Shown here in pieces: positions 52,288-59,907 of a stretch of 64,000 nucleotides of DNA. Positions within the stretch are counted from its first letter, which is position 1; each line of letters starts with the position of its first letter. The notes beneath the pieces are model-generated. The model searched no databases and was not told where the DNA came from. It was given only the letters and a program-made list of their open reading frames with translations. Position numbers and translations under genes: made by a program. The stretch comes from Acidobacteriota bacterium (GTDB taxonomy: Bacteria; Acidobacteriota; Blastocatellia; Pyrinomonadales; Pyrinomonadaceae). Location of the stretch: assembly GCA_019242475.1 (NCBI GenBank), contig JAFAVK010000063.1:1-64000 (forward strand), read 5' to 3'.

Positions 52288-54084
52288 TCACTTGACCGCC
52301 CCGAACATCGGCGAGTGGTGCGTCTCCAAGACCTTGCCTTTGCCGAGGTACATGTGGACGCCGCAGGGCAGGCACGGGTCGAAGCTGCGGACGGCGCGCA
52401 TGATGTCGATGCCCTTGAAGTTGTCCGGCCCGTTCTCCTCGAAGATGGGCGTGCCCTGCACGGCGTCTTCATAAGGGCCGGGCGTGCCGTAGATGTCGCG
52501 CGGGTTGGCGTTCCAGGGCGTCGGCGGGTACGGGTGGTAGTTGGCGATCTTGCCGTCGCGGATGACGACGTGGTGCGAGAGCACGCCGCGCACTGCCTCG
52601 TGGAAGCCGCAGCCGATGGCCTCTTCGGGAACTTTGAAAGGCTCCCAGGTCTTGGTGCGTCCGGCGTGCAATTCCGCCAGCGCCTGCTCGACGAAGTAGA
52701 GCGCGGCCGCCGCCGAGTAAGCCTGGAAGTACGTGCGCGCGCGGTCGCGCTCAAGCGCGTTCGACCACTTCGGAATCTTCCACTCGAACTCGACCTCGGG
52801 CTTGGTGGCCGTCTGCGGCAGGTAAATCTTGACGCTCTTGCCCGTCGCCTTGAGGTAGCCGATGTCCACCTTGCCCGCGAGCGCCGTCGCCCACAGGCGC
52901 GCGATGGCGCCGCCGCCCGTGTCGAGCGCGAGGTGGTCGCCCGTCCGCTTGTCGAGCCAGCGCGGGGACATGACCCAGGTGTAGTTGCCGTCGAAGTCGC
53001 GCTTCTGCGGGCGCGGGATGGTCGTCTGGTTCCACGGGTGCTTCATGTCCACGGGGTTGCCGAGCGGGTCTTGCTTGACGAACTGCTCGGCCCCGTCCCA
53101 ATCGTCGTAGTAGGAGCTTCCCAGAAGGATGCGGATGTTGAGGCCGATGTCCACGAGGTCGGTCGTCACCAGCTCGCCGTCCACGACGACGCCCGGCGTG
53201 ACGTACATCGCGTTCCCCCACTCGTTCATCGTCTCGTAGCGGTAATCGCAGACGTTCGGGTCTTGATACGAGCCCCAGCAGCCGAGCAGGATGCGGCGGC
53301 GCCCGACCTCCTCGTAGCCGGGCAAAGCCTCGTAGAAGAAATCAAACAGGTCGTCGTGCAAGGGCACGACCTTCTTCATGAACTCGCAGTAGCGCATCAG
53401 GCGGACGAGGTAGTCCGTAAAGAGCTGCACGGTCGGCACCGTGCCGACGCCGCCCGGGTAGAGCGTGGACGGGTGGACGTGGCGGCCCTCCATCAAACAG
53501 AACATCTCGCGCGTGTAGCGTGAGACGTGCAAAGTCTCGCGGTAGAACTCGCCCGTGAACGGGTTGAGGGCCGTCATGATGTCGGAGATTTTTTTATAGC
53601 CGTGCTTGTCCGCGTTGGGCGCGTCGGTCTGCTGTGCCCTGGCCCAGACGGAAGGGTTGGTCTCCTTCACCATCTGCTCGCAGAAGTCCACGCCGACCAG
53701 GTTGTCCTGAAAGATGTTGTGGTCGAACATGTACTCGGCGGCCTCGCCGAGGTTCGTAATCCACTCGGCCATCGCGGGCGGGCGGACGCCGAAGGCCATG
53801 TTCTGCGCGTAGGTGGCGCAGACGGCGTGGTTGTCGCCGCAGATGCCGCAGATGCGCGAGGTGATGAAGTGCGCGTCGCGCGGGTCTTTGCCCTTCATGA
53901 AGATCGAGTACCCGCGGAAGATCGAGGAGGTCGAGTAGCACTCGGCGACCTCCTTGTTGTTGAAGTCGATCTTGGTGTAAATCCCGAGGCTCCCGACGAT
54001 GCGCGTGATCGGGTCCCAGTTCATGTCCACCAGAGTCCTCGGCTTGGCCGGCGCCTCTGTCCGTGTCGTGGTCGTGGTACTCAT
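52288..54084 (-). CDS. hhyL: [NiFe] hydrogenase large subunit, group 1h type
   Basis: 598 residues. The NiFe site ligands are in RICGICGDNHAVCA (Cys79, Cys82) and DPCLPCGVH (Cys571, Cys574). A 21-residue tail after that His should be removed by the maturation protease in the operon. The sequence style (PITRIVGSLGIYTKIDFNNK, FRGYSIFMKGKDPRDAHFIT) fits the high-affinity, oxygen-tolerant group 1h enzymes that scavenge atmospheric H2. Start ATG at 54084 overlaps the hhyS stop by 4 bp; a longer frame upstream lies within hhyS. Confidence 0.95.
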   Translation of the reverse strand: MSTTTTTRTEAPAKPRTLVDMNWDPITRIVGSLGIYTKIDFNNKEVAECYSTSSIFRGYSIFMKGKDPRDAHFITSRICGICGDNHAVCATYAQNMAFGVRPPAMAEWITNLGEAAEYMFDHNIFQDNLVGVDFCEQMVKETNPSVWARAQQTDAPNADKHGYKKISDIMTALNPFTGEFYRETLHVSRYTREMFCLMEGRHVHPSTLYPGGVGTVPTVQLFTDYLVRLMRYCEFMKKVVPLHDDLFDFFYEALPGYEEVGRRRILLGCWGSYQDPNVCDYRYETMNEWGNAMYVTPGVVVDGELVTTDLVDIGLNIRILLGSSYYDDWDGAEQFVKQDPLGNPVDMKHPWNQTTIPRPQKRDFDGNYTWVMSPRWLDKRTGDHLALDTGGGAIARLWATALAGKVDIGYLKATGKSVKIYLPQTATKPEVEFEWKIPKWSNALERDRARTYFQAYSAAAALYFVEQALAELHAGRTKTWEPFKVPEEAIGCGFHEAVRGVLSHHVVIRDGKIANYHPYPPTPWNANPRDIYGTPGPYEDAVQGTPIFEENGPDNFKGIDIMRAVRSFDPCLPCGVHMYLGKGKVLETHHSPMFGAVK

Positions 54085-55163
54085 GACGGCAGCTCCTTTT
54101 TCTGCGGCGGCGGCTGGTAGCCGGTGGTCAGCACGGGGCGGTTGTGGCGCCACTTCGGCTCTTTGTTGACGGTCGCGTTCGTCAGGTTACGCATCGCGCG
54201 GATGGCGGCGCCGTAGATGCCGATGGCGCTCGAAGAGATCTTCGCGCCCGGCGGCTCGTCCATGAAGGGCATGAACTTGTCGGGGAAGCCCGGCATCGTG
54301 CAGCCGATGCAGATGCCCCCGACGTTCGGGCACCCGCCGATGCCGGCCATCCAGCCGCGCTTCGGCACGTTGCAGTTGACGACCGGCCCCCAGCAGCCGA
54401 GCTTGACGATGCACTTCGGCGAGCCGTACTCGGTGGCGAAGTCGCCCTGCTCGTAGTAGCTCCCGCGGTCGCAGCCCTCGTGGACGGTCTTGCCGAAGAG
54501 CCACGTCGGGCGTCCCGCCTCGTCGAGCGGAATCATCGGCGCGAGCCCCGCGGCGAGGTAGAGCAGGTAGAGCACCGTCTCCATGAAGTTGTCGGGCTGG
54601 ACGGGGCAGCCCGGGACGTTGACGATGGGGATGCCGGCCTTCGACTTCCAGTCCCACCCCAAGTAGTCCATCAGCCCCATGCAGCCCGTCGGGTTGCCGG
54701 CCATCGCGTGGATGCCGCCGTAGGTGGCGCACGTCCCGATGGCGACCACGGCCAGCGCCTTCGGCGCGAGGCGGTCGATCCACTCGGTCGTCGGGATCGG
54801 CTGGTTCGTCATCGGGTCGTTGCCGAGCGCCGCCCAGTAGCCCTCGCCGCTCAGGTGCTCGTTCGGGATGGAGCCTTCGACGACGAGGACGAACGGGTCG
54901 ATCAAGCCCTGCTCGGCCTGGTACCAATACTTCATGAAGTCGTCGCCGACCTCGTAGGCGACGACGGGGTTGTGCAGGTGCACCTTCGGGAGCCCCGGGA
55001 TCGCCCCGAGGATCACGTCTTCGAGGCTCGGTTGCGTCGCGGCGGTGATCGAGACGGTGTCGCCGTCGCAACCCAGGCCCGCGGTGATCCAGACGATGTG
55101 GACGTCGCTGACGGCCGGTGGCTTCTGCGTCACACGCCCGTACGGCACTGCTTCTGCTGCCAT
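54081..55163 (-). CDS. hhyS: [NiFe] hydrogenase small subunit, group 1h type
   Basis: 360 residues carrying three iron-sulfur clusters: GLGCDGD near the N-terminus, GTCATYGG, NVPGCPVQPDN, HEGCDRGSYYE, KLGCWGPVVNCNV and GGCPNVGGICIGCTMPG. The first position of the usual CxxC for the proximal cluster is Gly, and the Asp after Cys32 is present; in the actinobacterial-type enzyme an Asp ligand replaces a Cys. No twin-arginine signal, so the enzyme faces the cytoplasm. First gene after the promoter region with three TACGTA sites; GGAGG precedes the ATG. Confidence 0.95.
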   Translation of the reverse strand: MAAEAVPYGRVTQKPPAVSDVHIVWITAGLGCDGDTVSITAATQPSLEDVILGAIPGLPKVHLHNPVVAYEVGDDFMKYWYQAEQGLIDPFVLVVEGSIPNEHLSGEGYWAALGNDPMTNQPIPTTEWIDRLAPKALAVVAIGTCATYGGIHAMAGNPTGCMGLMDYLGWDWKSKAGIPIVNVPGCPVQPDNFMETVLYLLYLAAGLAPMIPLDEAGRPTWLFGKTVHEGCDRGSYYEQGDFATEYGSPKCIVKLGCWGPVVNCNVPKRGWMAGIGGCPNVGGICIGCTMPGFPDKFMPFMDEPPGAKISSSAIGIYGAAIRAMRNLTNATVNKEPKWRHNRPVLTTGYQPPPQKKELPS

Positions 55164-55435
55164 CTCCTGGCCTCCTTCTCTAAACCTGAATAGCCGGGAC
55201 GGTCATAATTGGGCCGCCGAACAGATTGTGCGTGGCCGAATCGGATTCGGTCTGGAAGTCGGGTTTAAACCGCGAGGATGAAAGCGCCGCCAGCGCGGGA
55301 CGAACAACGCTCGGACGGGCAGAAGACCCTTTAACAAGTCAGACGATGCGGCCGCCCGAGGAGACGAACAGAGACGGCGTTGACGGAATGGCGTCATTAT
55401 CCGCCTCCTTGTCCGGTTCGGTCTATTCGCAAACC

Positions 55436-55487
55436 TACGTACACGCGGTACTTAGACCTACGTATTTTTCGCCGCGGAAGCTACGTA
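55436..55487. promoter_or_regulatory. Three TACGTA palindromes at exact 23-bp spacing upstream of hhyS
   Basis: TACGTA occurs at 55436-55441, 55459-55464 and 55482-55487, each within CTACGTA; start-to-start distances are both 23 bp. They lie 270-325 bp upstream of the hhyS start and about 85-140 bp past the stop of the adjacent NarL-type regulator. Palindromic TACGTA-like words are typical of LuxR/NarL-type binding. They are the best candidate sites for control of the hydrogenase operon by that regulator. The rest of the 55164-55572 gap shows no gene. Confidence 0.6.
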
Positions 55488-55488
55488 G

Positions 55489-55580
55489 AGCAGTAGGCAG
55501 TTCGGAGCCCCGGAGGGGCGAAGGAACGTTCGACCCGTCCGTCGCCCCTTCGGCGCTTCAACTACCTACTGCCTACTGTT
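55489..55580. repeat. Short inverted heptamer repeat at the regulator gene end
   Basis: GCAGTAGGCAGT on the left and ACTGCCTACTG on the right are complementary, separated by about 65 bp that contains another GC-rich palindrome (GCCCC...GGGGC). The regulator's stop codon TAG is inside the right arm. Confidence 0.65.
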
Positions 55581-56223
55581 TAATGATTCCGCGGCGGATG
55601 GCGTAGCGGATGAGGTCGGATTGGGTGTGGAGGCCGAGCTTGTGCATGACGTGGGAGCGGTGCGTCTCGGCGGTGCGGGTGCTGATGCCGAGGCGGGCGG
55701 CGATCTCGGCGCTGGTGTGCCCCTCGGCCGAGAGCTGCAAGACCTCGCGCTCGCGCGTGGTGAGCGTCTCGTGCTTGTCCATCGTGCCGACGCGCGCGCG
55801 CTGCTGGTAGGCTTCGATGGCGCGGTCGGAGAGCGGCGGGCTCAGGTACCGGCGCCCCGCGGCCACCTCGCGGACGGCGTGCACGAGGTCGGACGAGTTC
55901 GAGTCCTTGAGGACGTAGCCCGAGACGCCGTTGGCGAGCGCCTCTAAGACGAAGCCCTCGTCGTCGTGCATCGAGAGGACGACGACGCGGACGCCAGGCG
56001 ACTGCCGCGGCAGTTGGCGCGCCACCTCGAGGCCGTTGAGGCCGGGCATCATCAAATCGAGGATGAGCACGTCCGGGCTCAGGCGCTTGACCAGCTCCAA
56101 AGCCTCGCGCCCGTCGTCGGCCTCGCCGACGACTTCGAAGTCCGACTCGCCCGACAGGAGCGCGCGCAAGCCCTGCCGCACGATGCGGTGGTCGTCGGCT
56201 AACACGATGGTCGTCCGTTTCAA
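55573..56223 (-). CDS. NarL/FixJ-family response regulator next to hydrogenase genes
   Basis: 216 residues: receiver (acidic D10-D11, phospho-Asp D56 in LILDLMMPG, Lys in YVLKDS) and LuxR-type HTH (about 150-210: LTTREREVLQLSAEGHTSAE, GISTRTAETHRSHVMHKL). It follows the PAS kinase by 6 bp, so they are a pair. Its transcript points toward hhySL, whose promoter region with three TACGTA sites begins right after it. Likely activator (or repressor) of the hydrogenase operon in answer to the kinase and possibly the unpaired small subunit. Confidence 0.9.
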   Translation of the reverse strand: MKRTTIVLADDHRIVRQGLRALLSGESDFEVVGEADDGREALELVKRLSPDVLILDLMMPGLNGLEVARQLPRQSPGVRVVVLSMHDDEGFVLEALANGVSGYVLKDSNSSDLVHAVREVAAGRRYLSPPLSDRAIEAYQQRARVGTMDKHETLTTREREVLQLSAEGHTSAEIAARLGISTRTAETHRSHVMHKLGLHTQSDLIRYAIRRGIIKQ

Positions 56224-56229
56224 GTTCGG

Positions 56230-58014
56230 TCACCTCGCGCGCGGGGCGTCGTCGGGAAACTCCGCCGTCAGGCGCGTCCCCGCGCCGGGGCTCGATTCGA
56301 TGAGGAAGCTGCCGCCGAGCAGGTGCGCGCGCTCGCGCATCCCGGCCAGCCCGCTCGTGTTGTCGGCCGAGAGCGCCGCCTCCGTGTCGAAGCCTCTGCC
56401 CCTGTCCTCGATTTGCAGGCCGAGGCCGTGGCCGTCGGCCCAGACGCGGACGGTGGCCTCGAGGGCCTGTGCGTGGCGCGCGACGTTCGTCAAAGCCTCC
56501 TGCACGATGCGGTAGGCGGCCGTCTCGACCTCGGCCGGGAAGCGGCGGCCTTCGAGGCCGCTGTGCTTGAACTCGACGCGCACCTGCGTCTGCGCGCCGT
56601 ACTGCTTGATGTGCCAGAGCAGCGCCGAGAGCAGGCCGAGGTGGTCGAGCGTGGCGGGCCGCAGGTCGAGCGACATCTTGCGCGCGCGCGCCATCAATTC
56701 GTTGACGAGCGTCTGCGCCTGCGCGATGGTCGCGCGGACTTCCCCCGCGGGCTGGCGCGCGCTCATCTCGAGCGTGAGCTTGAGGCCGGTTAAGATTTGC
56801 CCGACCTCGTCGTGCAGTTCGAGCGCGAGGCTCCGGCGCTCGGCCTCCTGCACTTCGATCAGGCGGCGCGAGAGAACCTTCAAGCGGTCGGCCGACTCGC
56901 GCAGCGCTTCGTCCTTGCGCTTGCGGCGCGTGATGTCGCGGATGACGGCGATGACGATGGTACCGCCGGGGGCGTCCACGGGGCTGAGCATGATCTCGAC
57001 GGGGAATTCGCCGCCGTCCCTGCGCCGGCCGAACAGCTCAAGGCCGGCGCCCATCGGGCGCAGGTGCGGGTCTGCGAGGAAGTTGATGCGGTGCCTCGTG
57101 TGCCGGCGCCGGAAGCGCTCCGGCAGGAGGACTTCCACGGGGCGCCCGAGCAGCTCTTCATTTTTATAACCGAACGTCGGCTCGACCTGCGCGTTGACGC
57201 GCTCGATGCGGCCGTGGCGGTCGATGACGACGATGGGGTCGGGGGCGTACTCGAAGATGCCGCGCAGCATGTTCTCGCTCCGGCGCAGGGCGTCCTCGGC
57301 GCGGCGGCGCTCGCCGACCTCCGCGAGCAGGACTTCGTTGGCGCGCGCCAGCTCCCGCGTGCGCTCCGAGACGCGCTGCTCAAGCTCTGCGTGCGCCGCG
57401 GCCAGCTCGCGCGTCCGCTCGAGCACGCGCAGCTCCAACTGATCGTGCGCCTGTTTGAGTTCCTCTTCGGCCTGCTTGAGTTCGGTGATGTCGAACCCGA
57501 CGCCGTGGATGAACCAGGGGCGGCCGTCGGGGTGGCGCACCATGCGCACCTCGCAGTGGAACCAGACGACGCGGCCGTCGCGCGCGAGCACGCGGTAGAC
57601 CGAGCGCAGGGGGTCGCCCGAGAGAAAGGTCTGCGCCGCCTCGACGCTCCAGCGCGCCTTGTCGTCGGGATGAATTTGGTGGAACCAGCGGACGGGGTCG
57701 TTGAGCCACTCGGCCTGCGTGAAGCCGAGCATGGCCTCGATCTGCGGGCTGACGTACGCCTCGCTGATGCCCTGGTCGAGGAAGGCCATGAAGACGACCG
57801 CCGGGATCTGCTCGACGAGGATGCGATAGCGCGAGACGACGTCGGGCCACTCGGCCGCGGCGGCGAGTTTCGGCTTCGCCCCCGTGAAGAGGCCGCCCAC
57901 GAACTGCTCAAGGGTTTCACCTGCGGGGAAGAAGACGCTCGCCAGCCGCGCGAGCGTGCCCTCCGCCTCAAGCAGACTCTCGGGCAATTCTTTCTTCAAC
58001 TGCTCACTGCTCAC
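56230..58014 (-). CDS. Soluble PAS-domain histidine kinase (NarX/DegS type) linked to an unpaired hydrogenase small subunit
   Basis: 594 residues, no membrane helix. N-terminal helical region (1-60), PAS with PAC (about 65-190: SPQIEAMLGFTQAEWLND), a coiled coil with repeated RTREL (about 190-250), a second PAS (about 255-375), HisKA_3 with the phospho-His in LELHDEVGQILTG (His401) and an ATPase ending GLAGMRERAHLLGGSF. The GTG start overlaps the small-subunit stop as GTGA, within a run of TGCTCAC heptamers. Known H2-sensing kinases (HoxJ, HupT) are also soluble PAS proteins, so input from the adjacent small subunit is plausible. Confidence 0.9.
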   Translation of the reverse strand: MSSEQLKKELPESLLEAEGTLARLASVFFPAGETLEQFVGGLFTGAKPKLAAAAEWPDVVSRYRILVEQIPAVVFMAFLDQGISEAYVSPQIEAMLGFTQAEWLNDPVRWFHQIHPDDKARWSVEAAQTFLSGDPLRSVYRVLARDGRVVWFHCEVRMVRHPDGRPWFIHGVGFDITELKQAEEELKQAHDQLELRVLERTRELAAAHAELEQRVSERTRELARANEVLLAEVGERRRAEDALRRSENMLRGIFEYAPDPIVVIDRHGRIERVNAQVEPTFGYKNEELLGRPVEVLLPERFRRRHTRHRINFLADPHLRPMGAGLELFGRRRDGGEFPVEIMLSPVDAPGGTIVIAVIRDITRRKRKDEALRESADRLKVLSRRLIEVQEAERRSLALELHDEVGQILTGLKLTLEMSARQPAGEVRATIAQAQTLVNELMARARKMSLDLRPATLDHLGLLSALLWHIKQYGAQTQVRVEFKHSGLEGRRFPAEVETAAYRIVQEALTNVARHAQALEATVRVWADGHGLGLQIEDRGRGFDTEAALSADNTSGLAGMRERAHLLGGSFLIESSPGAGTRLTAEFPDDAPRAR

Positions 58015-58028
58015 TGCTTACTGCTCAC
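58001..58028. repeat. Four tandem heptamers (TGCTCAC type) at the small-subunit/kinase junction
   Basis: TGCTCAC, TGCTCAC, TGCTTAC, TGCTCAC in perfect register. They encode the last residues of the upstream small subunit (SSKQ and TGA) and the first residues of the kinase (start GTG, then SSEQ), so the start-stop overlap itself is repeat-made. Confidence 0.9.
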
Positions 58029-59054
58029 CTTCCTTCTCCGCCACTCCGGCTCTTTGTTGAGCGAGTCCTGCGTGAAGCGGCGGAGCGCGTGGATGGCGCG
58101 CCCGTAGGTCATCACGGCGTGCGAGGAGAGGAGCGAGCCGGGCGGCTGATCCATGAAGGGCATGAACTTGTCGGGGAAGCCCGGCATCGTGCAGCCGATG
58201 CAGATGCCCCCGACGTTCGGGCAGCCGCCGACGCCGGCCATCCACCCGCGCTTCCCGACGTTGCATTGCACGACCGGCCCCCAGCAGCCGAGCTTGACGA
58301 TGCAGTGGCGCGAGCCGTACTCCTCCGCGAACTGCGCCTGCTCGTAGTAGCCGCCGCGGTCGCAGCCCTCGTGCACCGTCTCGGTGAAGAGCCACGTCGG
58401 GCGCAGGGATTCGTCGAGCGGAATCATGGGCGCGCGCGCCGCGGCTTGATAAAGAAGATAGAGGAGAGTCTCCGTGATGTTGTCCGGCATCGTCGGGCAG
58501 CCCGGCACGTTGACGACGGGGATGCCCGCCTTCGATTTCCAATCACGCCCTAGATAATCCGCGAGTCCCATCGCGCCCGTCGGGTTGCCCTGCATGGCGT
58601 GGATGCCGCCGTAGGCCGCGCACGTCCCGACCGCCATCACCGCCCACGCCCTCGGCGCGAGACGGTCAACCCACTCGTTGGTCGTAATCGGCTGGCCCGT
58701 CAAAGCGTCCGCGCCGAACGAAGCCCAGTAGCCTTCCGCCTTGTTCCCCTCGTCCGGGATGGAGCCTTCGACGACGAGGATGAACGGTTCGAGGCTCCCT
58801 TCGGCGGCGCGCCGGAAGAGGCTTAAAAACTCTTCGCCGTTCTCGTAGGCGAGGAAAGGGTTGTGGAGTCTGACGCGGGGCAGGCCGGGGAGAGCGCCCA
58901 GCACGAGGTCTTCGACGCTCGGCTGCGTCGCGCCGGTCATGGCGACCGACTCGCCGTCGCAGCCGAGCCCGCCGTTGAGCCAGAGGATATCGACCTCCCC
59001 GAGTGGTCGCGCATCCGGGCGGTCATTCTCCTGGCGGACGGCTTCGTCTGTCAC
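58011..59054 (-). CDS. Unpaired second [NiFe] hydrogenase small subunit (HhyS paralog)
   Basis: 347 residues, closely similar to hhyS along its whole length, with no large subunit beside it. All cluster motifs are kept: GLGCDGE (Cys32, Asp33 at the same positions as in HhyS), GTCAAYGG, VPGCPTMPDN, HEGCDRGGYYE, KLGCWGPVVQCNV and GGCPNVGGICIGCTMPG. No Tat signal. It starts at a GTG behind GGAAGGAGG and is coupled to a PAS kinase and a response regulator, which precede the hydrogenase promoter. It may pair with HhyL as an alternative subunit, or relay redox or H2 state to the kinase. Confidence 0.92.
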   Translation of the reverse strand: MTDEAVRQENDRPDARPLGEVDILWLNGGLGCDGESVAMTGATQPSVEDLVLGALPGLPRVRLHNPFLAYENGEEFLSLFRRAAEGSLEPFILVVEGSIPDEGNKAEGYWASFGADALTGQPITTNEWVDRLAPRAWAVMAVGTCAAYGGIHAMQGNPTGAMGLADYLGRDWKSKAGIPVVNVPGCPTMPDNITETLLYLLYQAAARAPMIPLDESLRPTWLFTETVHEGCDRGGYYEQAQFAEEYGSRHCIVKLGCWGPVVQCNVGKRGWMAGVGGCPNVGGICIGCTMPGFPDKFMPFMDQPPGSLLSSHAVMTYGRAIHALRRFTQDSLNKEPEWRRRKVSSKQ

Positions 59055-59141
59055 TCGGCCTCCTTCCGGCAGTTCGGGCGGGCGCCGGCATTATACGCCG
59101 GTGAGCGTCGGCGGTCTTTTGTCTCAGACGGCCCGGGGGGC

Positions 59142-59804
59142 TCAGCGCGGCGGGCTGGTTGACTTACCCAACGTCTCGCACGCCTTCTTCACCCGCGCGC
59201 TCAGCTCGATGATCGCCTCAAGCTCTTGCCGCGCCTTCGCGGAGGATTGGGCGTCGAGGAGGTAGACGCCTTTCGAGGCCACGTCGTTCACGAACTTGAG
59301 GATCAGCCCGTCGAGTTCCGAGAGCGCGGGGCCTAACTGCGCGGGCGGCGGCGCGGCCTTCGCCTCACCGCGTCCGCCTTCGACGGCCGGCGCCGGCAGC
59401 GCCAGGTTGTCCCTGAGCCGCGCCGCCAGTCTCCTGATCTCGGCAGCCGACTTCGACACGAACTTTGGGTCGAGGTCGCCGCCGCGCGAGGCCGCCCGCG
59501 CCAGGTCGTTGTTGAGCACCTGTAGGCGCAGGAAGTCCTCCCTGAGCTGCGCCAGGGCGAGGCGCGGGGCGGGCTTTTCCGCCGGCCGCCGGTCGGGCTT
59601 CATGTTCCTGAGCAGGAACTCGCGCTCGCTTAAATCGGCCTCACGCATCTCCCGGTCGCGCCGCTCGCGCTCAAGCCGCGCGGCCTCGGCGGAGTTGCCG
59701 ACGCCGGGCTGCGGGGTCTGACGGCCCGAGGCGTTTTTGACGGCGGCCGACGTGAGGGCGCCGGCCGCGACGGACAACACCACGAATCTCATCGCAGAGT
59801 TCAT
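59142..59804 (-). CDS. Exported helical protein of unknown function
   Basis: 220 residues. N-terminal signal-like segment (MRFVVLSVAAGALTSAAV), then a highly charged helix (AARLERERRDREMREADL), a Pro/Ala linker and two more helical parts (LAQLREDFLRLQVLNNDLAR, ELEAIIELSARVKKACETLG). No enzyme motif. Divergent from the TPR gene, with AT-rich TATATAG between them at about 59847. Not recognised. Confidence 0.72.
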   Translation of the reverse strand: MNSAMRFVVLSVAAGALTSAAVKNASGRQTPQPGVGNSAEAARLERERRDREMREADLSEREFLLRNMKPDRRPAEKPAPRLALAQLREDFLRLQVLNNDLARAASRGGDLDPKFVSKSAAEIRRLAARLRDNLALPAPAVEGGRGEAKAAPPPAQLGPALSELDGLILKFVNDVASKGVYLLDAQSSAKARQELEAIIELSARVKKACETLGKSTSPPR

Positions 59805-59907
59805 CTCTCAAATCCCTCCTATAACTCCGGCTCCGAGGCGTTGCATTATATAGTAAGCTCGACGGCGCGTCGGGACTGTTTTTAAACTGAGGGGGAGCGG
59901 CCGGAGA

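Noticed and set aside
40084-59054. The whole hydrogenase island as a newly acquired genomic island
   Set aside because: No integrase, tRNA end or GC shift is visible; codon style matches the flanks. Repeats alone are not evidence of transfer.
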